From Alphaproteobacteria bacterium (GTDB lineage: Bacteria > Pseudomonadota > Alphaproteobacteria > JAVJRE01): a stretch of DNA of 64,000 nt. This document shows positions 28,849 through 37,876 of this stretch, piece after piece; positions within the stretch are counted from its first letter, which is position 1, and the number at the start of each line of letters is the position of its first letter. The stretch is taken from NCBI GenBank assembly GCA_040218575.1, contig JAVJRE010000005.1, positions 289,243 to 353,242 on the forward strand, written 5' to 3'. Position numbers and translations under genes: made by a program. The notes below the pieces were generated by a model. It did no database searches and was not told the DNA's origin. It saw only the letters and a list, made by a program, of their open reading frames with translations.

Positions 28849-29775
28849 TCAGGCGGCGGCGCGCTCCACCTGTTCCTTGGCGGCGGCGATCATGGTCATG
28901 GCCAGCACACCATAGACGGCTGACCAGGCGTCCCGCACATCGTCGCTAAAGTCCCCGCCAAGACCGTGTTCCAGGGCGCTCAACAGGGCCTCGCCCACGG
29001 TGTCGTAGTCGGCTTCCTTGACGCCATATCCGATGTGACGGCGGCCCAGCTCCTCCACCGCCGGCGACAGCTCGTCCAGCCGATCCAGATTCTCCACCGC
29101 CGTCCGCAGCATGCCCATCAGCATGGCCTTCTGACGAGCCATGTCACTCTTGGCAAACAGGGGCTCCAGTGCGGGGTCCAGTTCAAACAGACGGCGATAC
29201 ATATGGGTCGCTACGTCGTCGGCCTTGGGCAGCAGCAGCGCGAAGGAGTCCTGCACCAGGGCCACCTGACCGCGCGTGAGCGGCACCCCTGGCAGTATGG
29301 CCGCCTGATTCGTCCCGTCGCTTTCCGGTTGTGGCGTTGGCTCGACATGCCGCTGTGGCGCCGCCGGCGACCCCGGCAAGATATGTGAGGCTGCCACGTC
29401 TGCCGGCGCGGCGTCGGGCCGGCCATTGCGCGCGGCCATGGCCAGACGGCCCAGGGCTGCCGTGCGCTCGCCGAGCCGTGCAACGATTTCGTCGATCTGT
29501 GCGGTCGCCTCGGCGGTCTGGCCGGCAAGCAGCTTTACCTCGCCGGCAACCACGGCAAATCCGCGACCCGCGTCGCCGGCGCGCGCCGCCTCGATGGTGG
29601 CGTTCAGCGCCAGCAGATTGGTCTGCCGGGCAATCATCTGGATCTGGCTGGCGACATCGCCGACACGGGTGATCTCGGCGGTCAGGCTTTCGAGCTCGTC
29701 GGTCATCCGGTGCAGCGCGCCGTCTGTGGCCTCACTGCCGACCAGCCGGCTGTGCGGCGCGTGATCATCGGGCAT
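28849..29775 (-). CDS. MCP signalling domain followed by a C-terminal globin
   Basis: A 308-residue soluble protein. Residues about 25-110 match the methyl-accepting signalling hairpin ([20 protein letters not shown], then [16 protein letters not shown]). Residues about 165-305 are a globin with the proximal His247 in [10 protein letters not shown] and [10 protein letters not shown] after it, as in flavohaemoglobin-type globins. Globin-coupled sensors normally have the globin first; here the order is reversed. No transmembrane helix or HAMP domain is present. It should sense O2 or NO and signal through CheA/CheW; no che genes lie nearby. I chose ATG 29775 over TTG 29781, with AGGA upstream. 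Confidence 0.86.
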   Translation of the reverse strand: MPDDHAPHSRLVGSEATDGALHRMTDELESLTAEITRVGDVASQIQMIARQTNLLALNATIEAARAGDAGRGFAVVAGEVKLLAGQTAEATAQIDEIVARLGERTAALGRLAMAARNGRPDAAPADVAASHILPGSPAAPQRHVEPTPQPESDGTNQAAILPGVPLTRGQVALVQDSFALLLPKADDVATHMYRRLFELDPALEPLFAKSDMARQKAMLMGMLRTAVENLDRLDELSPAVEELGRRHIGYGVKEADYDTVGEALLSALEHGLGGDFSDDVRDAWSAVYGVLAMTMIAAAKEQVERAAA

Positions 29776-29931
29776 GGTCAAAATCCTGCTGCCTGCGGAT
29801 TACCGCCAAGGGCGGCCGGAACGGAAGCCTAGCCGAGGGATGTTAATTGTCGCCTAATTGGCTGCGGATTGCCCCAGTTCAGGACCCATGCCGCAAAATG
29901 GGGCGACACAAACCTGTGCCAGGGAGACATC

Positions 29932-30369
29932 ATGGCTGACTTCACTCACGATCAGGCACGCCGCGCCATCGACGGGGGGCTGGCTTTTCGCCGGCAGTGC
30001 GCGGCCCGGCCCATCGCCATCGCGGTGGTCGATTCAGGTGGCCATCTGGTGGCGGCGGCGCGGGAGGACGAGGTCGGCTTTCTGCGGACGGAGCTGGCCA
30101 TCAACAAAGCCTGGAGTTGCATGGCCTATGGCCGCTCCACCGGCGCCATGCAGAAACGGATCGCCGGCCACGATCACTGGATGATGGCTGCCACCGGCAT
30201 GGTGGCCGGGCACCGCCTGATTGCCTCGCCGGGCGGGGTGGTGGCGCTGGACCAGTACGGTCGCCGGGTCGGCGCGGTCGGCGTGGCCAATGCCACCAAC
30301 GACGAAGAAATCGCCATCCAGGCAATCGAGGCGGCTGGCCTGGTGGCGGATACGGACACGCCGGAGTGA
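29932..30369 (+). CDS. GlcG/HbpS-family protein
   Basis: A 145-residue protein of the GlcG/HbpS (DUF336) family: the strands IAIAVVDSGGHLVAAAREDE, then ASPGGVVALD and VGAVGVANATNDEEIAI. Relatives bind haem (HbpS) or occur in glycolate and diol operons (GlcG, PduO C-terminal domain). The function here is unknown. The ATG at 29932 has AGGGAGA a few bases upstream. Confidence 0.85.
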   Translation: MADFTHDQARRAIDGGLAFRRQCAARPIAIAVVDSGGHLVAAAREDEVGFLRTELAINKAWSCMAYGRSTGAMQKRIAGHDHWMMAATGMVAGHRLIASPGGVVALDQYGRRVGAVGVANATNDEEIAIQAIEAAGLVADTDTPE

Positions 30370-30441
30370 CGGCCGGCAGCGGTCATTGACCGGTCCGCTG
30401 CCGGTCGCCACCATGCTGGGAACAGGTCGGAGGCACCGCAC

Positions 30442-31137
30442 ATGATCGATCTCTATAGCTGGCCCACCTTCAACGGCCAGAAGATCCATATCGCGCTTGA
30501 GGAGTTCGACCTGCCCTATACCGCCCATCCGGTAAACATCGGCAAGGGCGAGCAGTTCGATCCGGCCTTCCTGAAAATCAGCCCCAACAACCGGATCCCG
30601 GCCATCGTTGATAGCGATGGCGCCGATGGCAAGACCATCTCCGTCTTCGAGACCGGCGCCATTCTGCTTTACCTGGCGGAAAAGACCGGCCGCTTCTGCC
30701 CGGCCGAACCGGATCGCCGGTTTGAGGTCATCCAGTGGCTGATGTGGCAGATGGGCGGCGTCGGCCCCATGTTCGGCCAGGCCCACCATTTCCTGGAATA
30801 CGCGCCGGAAAAGATACCCTACGCCATGGATCGCTACGCCAAGGAATCCAACCGCCTCTATGGTGTGCTTGATCGCCGCCTGGAAGGTCGCGACTATGTG
30901 GCGAACGATGAATACTCCATTGCTGACATGGCCCTCTTTCCGTGCTGCAAGTCGCCGCACCGCGAAGGGGCGACGTTCGACGACTATCCCAATGTAAAAC
31001 GCTGGTTTGATGCCATTGCGGAGCGGCCGGCGGTGCAACGTGGCATGGCGCTGATGTCCGAGCATCGCCGCCAGCAATCCTTCAGCAAGGAAGAGCGCGA
31101 GAACCTGTTCGGCAAGACCCAGTTCACCCGCCACTAG
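30442..31137 (+). CDS. glutathione S-transferase, YfcG/YghU-like
   Basis: A 231-residue two-domain GST. The N-terminal thioredoxin-like domain opens IDLYSWPTFNGQKIHI, with the Asn that replaces the catalytic Ser/Tyr in nu-class enzymes, and has NNRIPAIVD and FETGAILLYLAE for glutathione binding. The C-terminal domain has YSIADMALFP. Nu-class enzymes reduce disulfides using two glutathiones. It starts 72 bases after the HbpS-like gene and is followed by a second GST. Confidence 0.88.
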   Translation: MIDLYSWPTFNGQKIHIALEEFDLPYTAHPVNIGKGEQFDPAFLKISPNNRIPAIVDSDGADGKTISVFETGAILLYLAEKTGRFCPAEPDRRFEVIQWLMWQMGGVGPMFGQAHHFLEYAPEKIPYAMDRYAKESNRLYGVLDRRLEGRDYVANDEYSIADMALFPCCKSPHREGATFDDYPNVKRWFDAIAERPAVQRGMALMSEHRRQQSFSKEERENLFGKTQFTRH

Positions 31138-31168
31138 AAACCCGTCGCAAACAGGTACCGGCTTCGTC

Positions 31169-31837
31169 ATGCTGCATCTGCACACCGCACCCACAACCAA
31201 TGGCCAGCGTGGCGCACTTATCGTCGCGGAATCGGGCCTGCCTTACACGCTGCACGAGATTCGCATGCGGGACGGTGGCCACAAGTCCCCGGACTATCTG
31301 GCGATCAACCCCAACGGTCAGGTGCCGGCCCTGGTGGATGATGACGGACCGGGCGGCGAGACGGTCACTCTCACTCAGTCGGTAGGCATTGTGTGGTATG
31401 TGGCGGAGAAGTGCGGACGTTTCATCCCATCGACCGGAAAGCTGAAGGCAGAAGCCATGGACTGGTGCCTGTTCGGCGCCACCGATCTCTACCCGCCCTT
31501 CGCCGCCATGTATTTCCTCCAATGGGCCGGGCTGCCGGAAATGGGCAAGGCGCCGGCCCTCTTCGATAAACGCATGCAACGCTACGCCGGTCGTCTGAAC
31601 GATCATCTGAGGAATCGCACATGGCTGGTCGGCGATGACTACACGGTCGCCGACATCTCCACCTATCCCATGTGCGCCCTGGCCTGGCGCGACTTTCCTC
31701 AGTTGCATGGCCTGACCGCCGTCGAAGCCTGGATGGAACGGGTGGCGGCGCGGCCGGCCGTTGCCGAAGCCATGGGCTGGTTTGCCGGCAAGGGGCCGCA
31801 ACTGGACCGGCCGACGCCGGCACAGCCGGCGGCCTGA
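31169..31837 (+). CDS. glutathione S-transferase family protein
   Basis: A 222-residue GST starting 31 bases after the previous one. The conserved N-terminal parts are LHLHTAPTTNGQRG, NPNGQVPALVDD and the glutathione-binding TQSVGIVWYVAE; the C-terminal domain has YTVADISTYPM. It is clearly diverged from the preceding GST, so this is a tandem pair of different subfamilies rather than a recent duplication. The substrate is unknown. Confidence 0.87.
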   Translation: MLHLHTAPTTNGQRGALIVAESGLPYTLHEIRMRDGGHKSPDYLAINPNGQVPALVDDDGPGGETVTLTQSVGIVWYVAEKCGRFIPSTGKLKAEAMDWCLFGATDLYPPFAAMYFLQWAGLPEMGKAPALFDKRMQRYAGRLNDHLRNRTWLVGDDYTVADISTYPMCALAWRDFPQLHGLTAVEAWMERVAARPAVAEAMGWFAGKGPQLDRPTPAQPAA

Positions 31838-31976
31838 CCGCGGCCGGCTGTATACGGTCGCGTGACCGTGGCAATACACGCCACCTGCCCTGCCGCTCGC
31901 GGTGCGGATCCGCTAGCCTTCAACGGCAAGGGTCGGCGATGGCCGGTCCGGACAGTGGCCTGCTGAGGGGGAACCA

Positions 31977-32846
31977 ATGGGTATAGCCACCGAGATATTC
32001 CTGCCTCTGGCCCTGTTCATCATCATGCTGAGTCTGGGTCTCGGTCTCGGCCCTGCCGACTTTCGCCGCGTCGCCGTCCAGCCCCGCGACTTTATCGCCG
32101 GTGCCTTGTCGCAGATGGTGATCCTGCCGCTGGTGGCCTTCGCCATTGCCCTGATCTGGGCGCCGCAGCCTGCCTTCGCCGTCGGCCTCATTATCATTGC
32201 CGCGGCGCCCGGCGGTGTCACCTCCAACCTGCTGACCCGCTACGCCGGCGGCGACACGGCGCTGTCGGTGTCGCTGACCGCGGTCATCAGTCTGGCCAGC
32301 ATCGTCACGGTGCCGCTGATTGTCTTCTTCGCGCTCGATCACTTTGTCGGCGCTTCCGCCACGGCCGATCTGTCGATTACCCGTGTGGCGCTCAGCATGT
32401 TCGCCATCGTCGCCATACCGGTGGCGGTCGGCATGGTCATCCGCGCTCTTGCCCCCGCTTTCGCCGGCCGCATAGAGCCCGCGGCACGGCTCGTCGCCAG
32501 CCTGCTCTTCGCTCTGGTCCTGGCCGCCGCCATATGGGTCGAGCGCAGCAATATCACGACCTACTTCGCGCAAGCCGGACTCGCCACACTCGCTCTCAAC
32601 ATCGCCATGATGGCGATTGCCTTCTTCGGCGCCGCCCTGATCGGCAGCCGTCGGCCACAGCGCATCGCCCTGTCGCTGGAGTGCGGCCTGCAGAACGGCA
32701 CCCTGGCCCTGGCGGTGATCGCCGCCCTCGGCCTCGGCTCCGCCTATACGGTGCCGGCCGCCATCTACAGCCTGCTTATGTTTGCCACGGCGCTGCTCTT
32801 TGTCGCCGCGGTCAATCGCCGGCGGGCGGCCGGCGCCACCGCCTGA
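31977..32846 (+). CDS. bile acid:sodium symporter (BASS) family transporter
   Basis: A 289-residue membrane protein with 9-10 helices and the BASS motif AAAPGGVTSNLLTRYAGGDTALSV, which contains the substrate- and sodium-binding crossing region, and ECGLQNGTLALAV as the second crossing motif. Members carry organic acids, pantoate or bile acids with sodium. The substrate is unknown. The ATG at 31977 is preceded by GAGGGGGAACCA. Confidence 0.88.
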   Translation: MGIATEIFLPLALFIIMLSLGLGLGPADFRRVAVQPRDFIAGALSQMVILPLVAFAIALIWAPQPAFAVGLIIIAAAPGGVTSNLLTRYAGGDTALSVSLTAVISLASIVTVPLIVFFALDHFVGASATADLSITRVALSMFAIVAIPVAVGMVIRALAPAFAGRIEPAARLVASLLFALVLAAAIWVERSNITTYFAQAGLATLALNIAMMAIAFFGAALIGSRRPQRIALSLECGLQNGTLALAVIAALGLGSAYTVPAAIYSLLMFATALLFVAAVNRRRAAGATA

Positions 32847-32888
32847 TTGCCGCCCGCCTGGCTCGCGTCACACCCCGAGGCCACCCTG

Positions 32889-33413
32889 ATGTCCGCCAGC
32901 CCGCAAGCCCGTCCCGTCTCGGGCGGCCCGTTTCCCGCCCTGACCCTGCCGCTCATCGGCGGCGGCACGTTTGATGCCGCCGCACAGGATGGCTGGTGGA
33001 TGCTGGTGGTTTATCGCGGCCGCCATTGTCCCATCTGTAAGGACTATCTGGGCGAATTGCAGGAACGGCTGCCGGACTTCCAGGCGTTGGGCGTGTCAGT
33101 CATCGCCGTCTCGGCCGATCCGGCCCACAAGGCGCAGGCCGATGTGGCGGAGTTCGGCTGGACTTTCCCCGTGGCCTATGACCTGGCAGAGGACCACATG
33201 CGCCGGCTTGGTCTCTATGTGTCGGCGCCGCGTTCGCCGCAGGAGACCGACCGCCTGTTTCCGGAGCCGGCCCTCTTTGCGATCGCTCCCGGTGGCGCCA
33301 TGCACCTGATTGACATCGCCAACGCGCCGTTCATCCGGCCGGCTTGGTCCACCGTGTTGCGCGGCCTCAACGCGGCCATCACCCGTGACTATCCGGTGCG
33401 CGGCACGGCCTGA
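32889..33413 (+). CDS. peroxiredoxin-like (AhpC/TSA family) protein
   Basis: A 174-residue thioredoxin-fold protein. The active-site loop is RGRHCPICKDY, a CxxC in the peroxidatic position, as in the AhpC-type 'peroxiredoxin-like family'. The usual FxPxxxTxxC context is changed to VVYRGRHCPIC. It probably reduces peroxides or disulfides in the cytoplasm. The ATG at 32889 was chosen over an upstream in-frame start, because the fold begins shortly after it. Confidence 0.82.
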   Translation: MSASPQARPVSGGPFPALTLPLIGGGTFDAAAQDGWWMLVVYRGRHCPICKDYLGELQERLPDFQALGVSVIAVSADPAHKAQADVAEFGWTFPVAYDLAEDHMRRLGLYVSAPRSPQETDRLFPEPALFAIAPGGAMHLIDIANAPFIRPAWSTVLRGLNAAITRDYPVRGTA

Positions 33414-33423
33414 GGGTCTGACC

Positions 33424-34335
33424 CTACGGGCCGCCCATAAAGGGCTTCGCCCGCGCCTCATAGTCGAAGTAGCCGACCAGGGTCTGCACCTGGCGCACGG
33501 TCATCTCGCCGCTCAGCTCGTCCGCGCCGCCGGCCAGGGCGGCCAGCGCTGACTGCATGGCACCCACGGCCGGGGCCAGCAGGCTGAAGGGATAGGCGGC
33601 GATTCTCAGTCCCAGTTTTTCGGCCTCCGCCCGCGGCGGGCTGGCGCTGCGCCCGCCGGGCGACAGCACGCCAAAGGATGGCCGGCCGCCGGCGGCCTGG
33701 ACAGCGCGGCGGATCTCGTCCACATCGCCGGGCGAATCGAGAAACAGAATATCGGCTCCTTCCGCCGCAAAGGCGGTGATGCGCGCCGCCGCCTCATCGA
33801 TTCCCAGCGTCGGCCGGCAATTAGTCCGCGCCAGCACCAGGATGCCGCTGTCCCGGGCGGCCTGCACGGCCGCGCGAATTTTCATAACCGCCTCATCCCG
33901 TGGCAGGACGATCTTGTCGCCCACCGACAGGCTGTGCGGGATGATCTTGTCCTCGATCATTACGGCGGCGGCGCCCGCCCGACCATAGGCGCTGACCGTC
34001 CGCTGCACATTCATGGCATTGCCATAACCATGGTCGCCGTCGGCCAGGATCAACAGCTCCGGCGCGCCTTCGCGCGCTTGCGCCAGGGCGTCCATCATCT
34101 CGCCATAACCCACCAGGTCCAGATCGGGGCCGCCGATGCGGCCGGCGGCGACGCAGGCGCCGGACAGGAAGGCGGTGGCGAAGCCGGCACGGCTGACCAG
34201 CCGGGCGGTGAGCCCGTCCCACACCGCCGGCATGATCTCCAGGCCCGGCCCGGCCAGCAGGGCGCGCAATCGCTCCGGCGGGCTGGCGGGCGGGCTCTTG
34301 GGCGGGCGGGCGAGTGGCGGGGCAGGCGAGGTCAT
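33424..34335 (-). CDS. isocitrate lyase / PEP mutase superfamily protein
   Basis: A 303-residue barrel enzyme. The metal-binding block is LADGDHGYGNAMNVQRTV (the DADxGYG block of the family with changes), followed by MIEDKIIPHS and ARTNCR. The KKCGH motif of true isocitrate lyases is absent. Oxaloacetate decarboxylase, methylisocitrate-lyase-like and carboxyphosphonoenolpyruvate-mutase-like activities are possible. It is convergent with the peroxiredoxin gene and divergent from the oxygenase gene. I chose ATG 34335; the frame is open much further upstream without homology. Confidence 0.82.
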   Translation of the reverse strand: MTSPAPPLARPPKSPPASPPERLRALLAGPGLEIMPAVWDGLTARLVSRAGFATAFLSGACVAAGRIGGPDLDLVGYGEMMDALAQAREGAPELLILADGDHGYGNAMNVQRTVSAYGRAGAAAVMIEDKIIPHSLSVGDKIVLPRDEAVMKIRAAVQAARDSGILVLARTNCRPTLGIDEAAARITAFAAEGADILFLDSPGDVDEIRRAVQAAGGRPSFGVLSPGGRSASPPRAEAEKLGLRIAAYPFSLLAPAVGAMQSALAALAGGADELSGEMTVRQVQTLVGYFDYEARAKPFMGGP

Positions 34336-34551
34336 GGCGATGCTCCTTGCGGCGGGATGCGGCGGACCGGCCATCAGTAAAGCCTGTCCCGGCATGGTCG
34401 AACAGTCTGCCTCGCCTACCGTGCCACGCCGCGCCCACCGCACCATGCCGCGCCCACCGCGCCGCGCCACTCTGGACAGAGCCCCGGCCTTTGCCCACAG
34501 TCCGGCCTTGTTCCGGCCCGCGCCGCGGGCCCCGTCACCGGGCGTTCCGCT

Positions 34552-35469
34552 ATGCGCACATCTCCCTTGCACGAGCATTTCGGTATCGAGATCCACGACG
34601 TGGACCTTCGCGACGTGACCGCAAAGCGGCTCTATCCGGAGATTCGCGCCGCCTTCGAGGAGCATACCCTGTTGCTGTTCCGCGGCCAGTCGCTCGATGC
34701 GGCGGAGCATCGCCGCATCGCCACATTGTTCGGCCCGCCGGAAGACCTGACCGATGCCGCGCCCGGCGCAACGCCGGCCAGGCCCATGGTCTCCAATCTG
34801 AAGGACAGTGGCGCCGTCGCGGCCGCCGACGATCTGCAACTACTCAATCTTCAGGCCAATTTCATCTGGCATACCGACAGCACCTTTCTGCCGACGCCGG
34901 CCATCTCCAATGTGCTGGTGGCCTGCGTCCTGCCGGACCGCGGCGGCAATACGGAGTTTGCCTCCACCCGCAACGGCTGGGCGGCCATGGACCCGGCCCT
35001 CAGGGCTGCAGCACGGGACAAGGTGTTTATCCACCGCTACGCCCATTCACGCCAGATGATTGACCCGGTCCTCGGCCGCCAGGAGATGTTCACGAAGTAT
35101 CCCGATCAACCGTGGCGCTCTACCTGGACCAATCCGCTGAACCAGCGGGAGGCGCTGCTGATCGGCGGCCATGTGTGCGCCGTTGTGGGCATGACGGCGA
35201 CGGCCGGGCGGGCGCTGGTGGATGACCTGACCGCCGCGGTGACGCGGCCCGAGGACATATACAGCCACTGCTGGCGCGACGGTGATGTTCTCATCTGGGA
35301 CCAGCGCGCCGCCCTGCACCGCGGCCAGCCCTGGCCCTATGCGCAGGAGCGTACGCTGGCCAGCATCGTCTCATCCGCCGTCGAAGCCGATGGCATCGCC
35401 AGCGCGGGTGTAGCGCGTGCTCAACGCCACCAGATAAAGACAAAGGAGAACAGGACATGGCCTGGATGA
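34552..35469 (+). CDS. TauD/TfdA-family Fe(II)/2-oxoglutarate dioxygenase
   Basis: A 305-residue dioxygenase. The iron ligands are the His and Asp of WHTDSTF and the distal His of ALHRGQPW; EHTLLLFRGQSL is the typical first core strand. The TauD and TfdA subgroups act on taurine, 2,4-D-type aryloxyacetates and similar acids, and no choice can be made here. The last 13 bases overlap the YciI gene, and the final residues after SAVEAD look like linker. Confidence 0.88.
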   Translation: MRTSPLHEHFGIEIHDVDLRDVTAKRLYPEIRAAFEEHTLLLFRGQSLDAAEHRRIATLFGPPEDLTDAAPGATPARPMVSNLKDSGAVAAADDLQLLNLQANFIWHTDSTFLPTPAISNVLVACVLPDRGGNTEFASTRNGWAAMDPALRAAARDKVFIHRYAHSRQMIDPVLGRQEMFTKYPDQPWRSTWTNPLNQREALLIGGHVCAVVGMTATAGRALVDDLTAAVTRPEDIYSHCWRDGDVLIWDQRAALHRGQPWPYAQERTLASIVSSAVEADGIASAGVARAQRHQIKTKENRTWPG

Positions 35470-35759
35470 TTGTCAGCGAGGACGGGCCCAAGGGGCCGGC
35501 GCTGCGCGCCGATACAGCCGTGATGGACGCGCACTGGGCGCACGAACTCTCTATCAAGGACAAGATTCTGGCGGCGGGCAGCCTGCGGGCCGATGACGGC
35601 ATCACCAAGATCGGCAGCCTGCTGGTGCTGGACGTGGCGACCCGGGCCGACGCCCTGGCCATCTTCCAGGCCGACCCCGCGACCAAAGCCGGCCTGCGCG
35701 GCACGACCCGGATCACCTACTGGCACCCGGCCATCCTGGCCGGCGCAGAGGTGGACTAG
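35457..35759 (+). CDS. YciI family protein
   Basis: A 100-residue ferredoxin-like protein with MDAHWAHELS, which holds the conserved His, and GSLLVLDVATRADALAIFQADP. YciI proteins are small enzymes or partners related to muconolactone isomerase. A GGAGAA Shine-Dalgarno sits upstream. This is the last backbone gene: 10 bases after its stop the first island repeat begins. Confidence 0.82.
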   Translation: MAWMIVSEDGPKGPALRADTAVMDAHWAHELSIKDKILAAGSLRADDGITKIGSLLVLDVATRADALAIFQADPATKAGLRGTTRITYWHPAILAGAEVD

Positions 35760-35769
35760 ACAGAGAGAA

Positions 35770-36001
35770 TTGGCGGAGGGGGCAGTCTATTGCGAACCCG
35801 TCTCTGACCGAGTTTCCCTGTTCAACAGGGAAAATACAGGGAACTCTATGTCGATAGTGAGAAATGCCTGTCCAGAGGGCAAGAAATAGCTCTGGTTTCA
35901 GCCGATTCTCGGCCAATTCCCTAATCGACTGAACAGGGAATTTCCCAGAAGGAACAGGGACCCTTAGAACGAGAACAGGGATCTCACTTGCCAAACGGGA
36001 A
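35770..36001 (+). repeat. AACAGGGAA-rich direct repeat, left copy
   Basis: This segment begins TTGGCGGAGG, has GCGAACCCGTCTCT, then several CAGGGAA or TTCCCTG boxes, among them TTTCCCTGTTCAACAGGGAA. It matches 41367-41600 in order, orientation and length (232 versus 234 bases), at clearly less than full identity. The match may extend to about 36030. It starts immediately after the yciI gene, so it marks the island junction. No gene lies between 35760 and 36193. Confidence 0.8.
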
Positions 36002-36193
36002 CGGCTCTTCGAGTGGCCTGCAGGTTCAAATCGGGGGCACGCTGCAACACGGCACTGCTGCAATTCGATTGATGCTTTCTCAAGCAGGCGAATGAACCCA
36101 ACTACGGCAAATGGTACCAAAAAGATTGTTTGACTGATTTTTCGTGAACGATGGATTGTTGGATTGTACGGTTTGCAACGATAAAGGGACGAT

Positions 36194-36934
36194 ATGTTGG
36201 AATCATGGACCAGATTGAATTTAGATGGATTGAGCGACAAGAGCTTCATCTATCGCATTATTTCAAGGGATCGACTTTTCCAGCTCTTTGATAACGGGGA
36301 GAACGTCCTGGTCGCCCCTTCGAAGTGGGAAGATCCGTTTGAAAATTTTATCCTGCGCGCGCCGATCCAGCTGAATTCCGGCGAGTGGGGCGATTTTTCG
36401 TTCCATGACGACTTCTATGGACAATGCTGGACGCTGCATAAATCGTCCGACGCCATGTGGCGCATCTATTCGCCCGGGAAGAACGCGGTGCGGATACGCA
36501 CGTCCATTAAACGGCTGGGACAAGGTCTGTCTGTCCACCACGGTCAGTGGGCACATATGCAATGTTATGTCGGCCGGGTGGAATATCTCTCGGAAAGCAA
36601 GCTAAGGAAATTCAGCGAAAGAGTCTTTAAGGGAGGGCTGTCACCAAAAGCATGCGCGCGGTCACTATTGGTGAAGCGGTGGGCCTTCAAGCATGAGCGC
36701 GAGATCAGGCTGCTGTACTTCGAGAAGAAGAAGGAGAAATGGGCGAACGGGCTTTATCGCTATCGTGTCGATCCCCATGACTTGATTGATCAGATCATGA
36801 TCGATCCGAGGCTACCGGTGAGCGAGGCCGAGACTTTCAAGGACGAAATCAGGACCAAGACCGGTTTCAAGGGCGAGATCAAGCGGTCGCTGCTATATGC
36901 CCCGCCAAAGGGGTTTGTCATCCGACTCCCCTAA
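36194..36934 (+). CDS. DUF2971-like protein
   Basis: A 246-residue protein. The recognisable blocks are IYRIISRDRLFQLF and LVAPSKWEDPFENF near the N-terminus, SSDAMWRIYSP in the middle, and FKHEREIRLLYF at about residues 165-176. These match the DUF2971 pattern (a 'W-DPFE' box, an 'S-x-MW-x-Y' box and an 'H-E-RE-R' box). The function is unknown, though such genes are common in defence islands. GC content is lower than in the backbone. It is convergent with the HEPN-ATPase operon. AGGGA precedes the ATG. Confidence 0.75.
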   Translation: MLESWTRLNLDGLSDKSFIYRIISRDRLFQLFDNGENVLVAPSKWEDPFENFILRAPIQLNSGEWGDFSFHDDFYGQCWTLHKSSDAMWRIYSPGKNAVRIRTSIKRLGQGLSVHHGQWAHMQCYVGRVEYLSESKLRKFSERVFKGGLSPKACARSLLVKRWAFKHEREIRLLYFEKKKEKWANGLYRYRVDPHDLIDQIMIDPRLPVSEAETFKDEIRTKTGFKGEIKRSLLYAPPKGFVIRLP

Positions 36935-36956
36935 CCCTCGCCGCAAAGTGCCGTGG

Positions 36957-37847
36957 TTACTTGTCGTTACCGTCATCCGGATCAATGGCATCCAGATAGA
37001 TTTCCACTTTGGGTGGCGGGACCGGAACACCGCCATTCACATTGACGCCATGGTCAAGGAACCAATTGATCGCGTGGCGATTCAACTCGGCGCAGACCAG
37101 TGATCCCATGTGGCAGATTTCCTGGAGCGTGCGCGGCGGGAGATAAATGCGCCGGCCGGGCCGAAACAGGGCCTCGCGGTTGACCCACTCGATATTCAGT
37201 TTGGGATTATCCTCTCCCTCGAATTTCGAACTGTCGATCGGCCCTTTTGAATCCAGGGTCAGAACATGCTCCCTGCCCCCGCCCTCGGTGATCGAGGAGT
37301 CGAAGCCGAGCCAGGTGATCCGCAATCCATCTCCGGTGTTGCAATCCTTATCGGTGACAATGCCGCCGCGATGGGTGAGGCAGTTGCGTGCCTGAGTGAG
37401 TGTCTCGAAATGATCGGACAGGCGGGTATCGATTCCGTGGCGCCGGCGCAACTGGTCGAATTTTAGTGCCAGGCCATGCCGCTCGAACTTGTCGCATGCC
37501 TGGTTGGCGTCCCTACTTCGCTTGTTTTTCATACGCGCATCGGCATAGGCGATGACCATGTGCACGAAGTCCAGAAGCGGCTCAAGCGCGGCCACCAATT
37601 CGCGGAAGCCGTTGCCGATAATCCAGGCGCGATAGTCGTCGCGAAAGGCGTCCATCTGCGTCGGCGTCGGATCGCGCGGCGCGTTGATAAGCTGAATGAA
37701 TCCGTCGAGATGAAAATCGGCCTCGCTGGCCTCGATGGAACAGTTCCAGCCATAGGCCATCAACATGGCCGCGCGCGTGACGCGGGTGTCACCGGCCCGC
37801 GTTGCCATGGTAATTGCCTCGTCGACATTCAGACTGAGCGTTGTCAT
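36957..37847 (-). CDS. HEPN-like protein with RNxxxH motif
   Basis: A 296-residue protein, mostly helical in its N-terminal two thirds. Residues 154-159 read RNCLTH, the R-x4-H motif of HEPN ribonucleases, in the context LTQARNCLTHRGGIV that is usual for such proteins. The C-terminal third is beta-rich and may be an insert. I infer a toxin-like RNase or RNA-binding protein; no closer family was recognised. It is the third gene of an operon with the coiled-coil protein (30 bases upstream) and the RloC-like ATPase. It is convergent with the DUF2971 gene, 22 bases away. Confidence 0.68.
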   Translation of the reverse strand: MTTLSLNVDEAITMATRAGDTRVTRAAMLMAYGWNCSIEASEADFHLDGFIQLINAPRDPTPTQMDAFRDDYRAWIIGNGFRELVAALEPLLDFVHMVIAYADARMKNKRSRDANQACDKFERHGLALKFDQLRRRHGIDTRLSDHFETLTQARNCLTHRGGIVTDKDCNTGDGLRITWLGFDSSITEGGGREHVLTLDSKGPIDSSKFEGEDNPKLNIEWVNREALFRPGRRIYLPPRTLQEICHMGSLVCAELNRHAINWFLDHGVNVNGGVPVPPPKVEIYLDAIDPDDGNDK

Positions 37848-37876
37848 CGCCTATCCGGGTCCCCGGCACAACGCGC

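Noticed and set aside
35770..35805. tRNA-Ser 3'-end-like sequence (TGGCGGAG then GCGAACCCG) in both direct repeats, a possible att site
   Set aside because: Read on the minus strand it resembles a T-arm and acceptor end, but the stems do not pair and no other tRNA arms follow. I keep it only as part of the repeat.
35808..36000. CRISPR-like array of CAGGGAA boxes
   Set aside because: The boxes are short, in both orientations and unevenly spaced, and no cas gene is present.
36020..36045. GGTTCAAATC as a tRNA T-loop
   Set aside because: The flanking bases do not form a T-stem and no anticodon arm is nearby.
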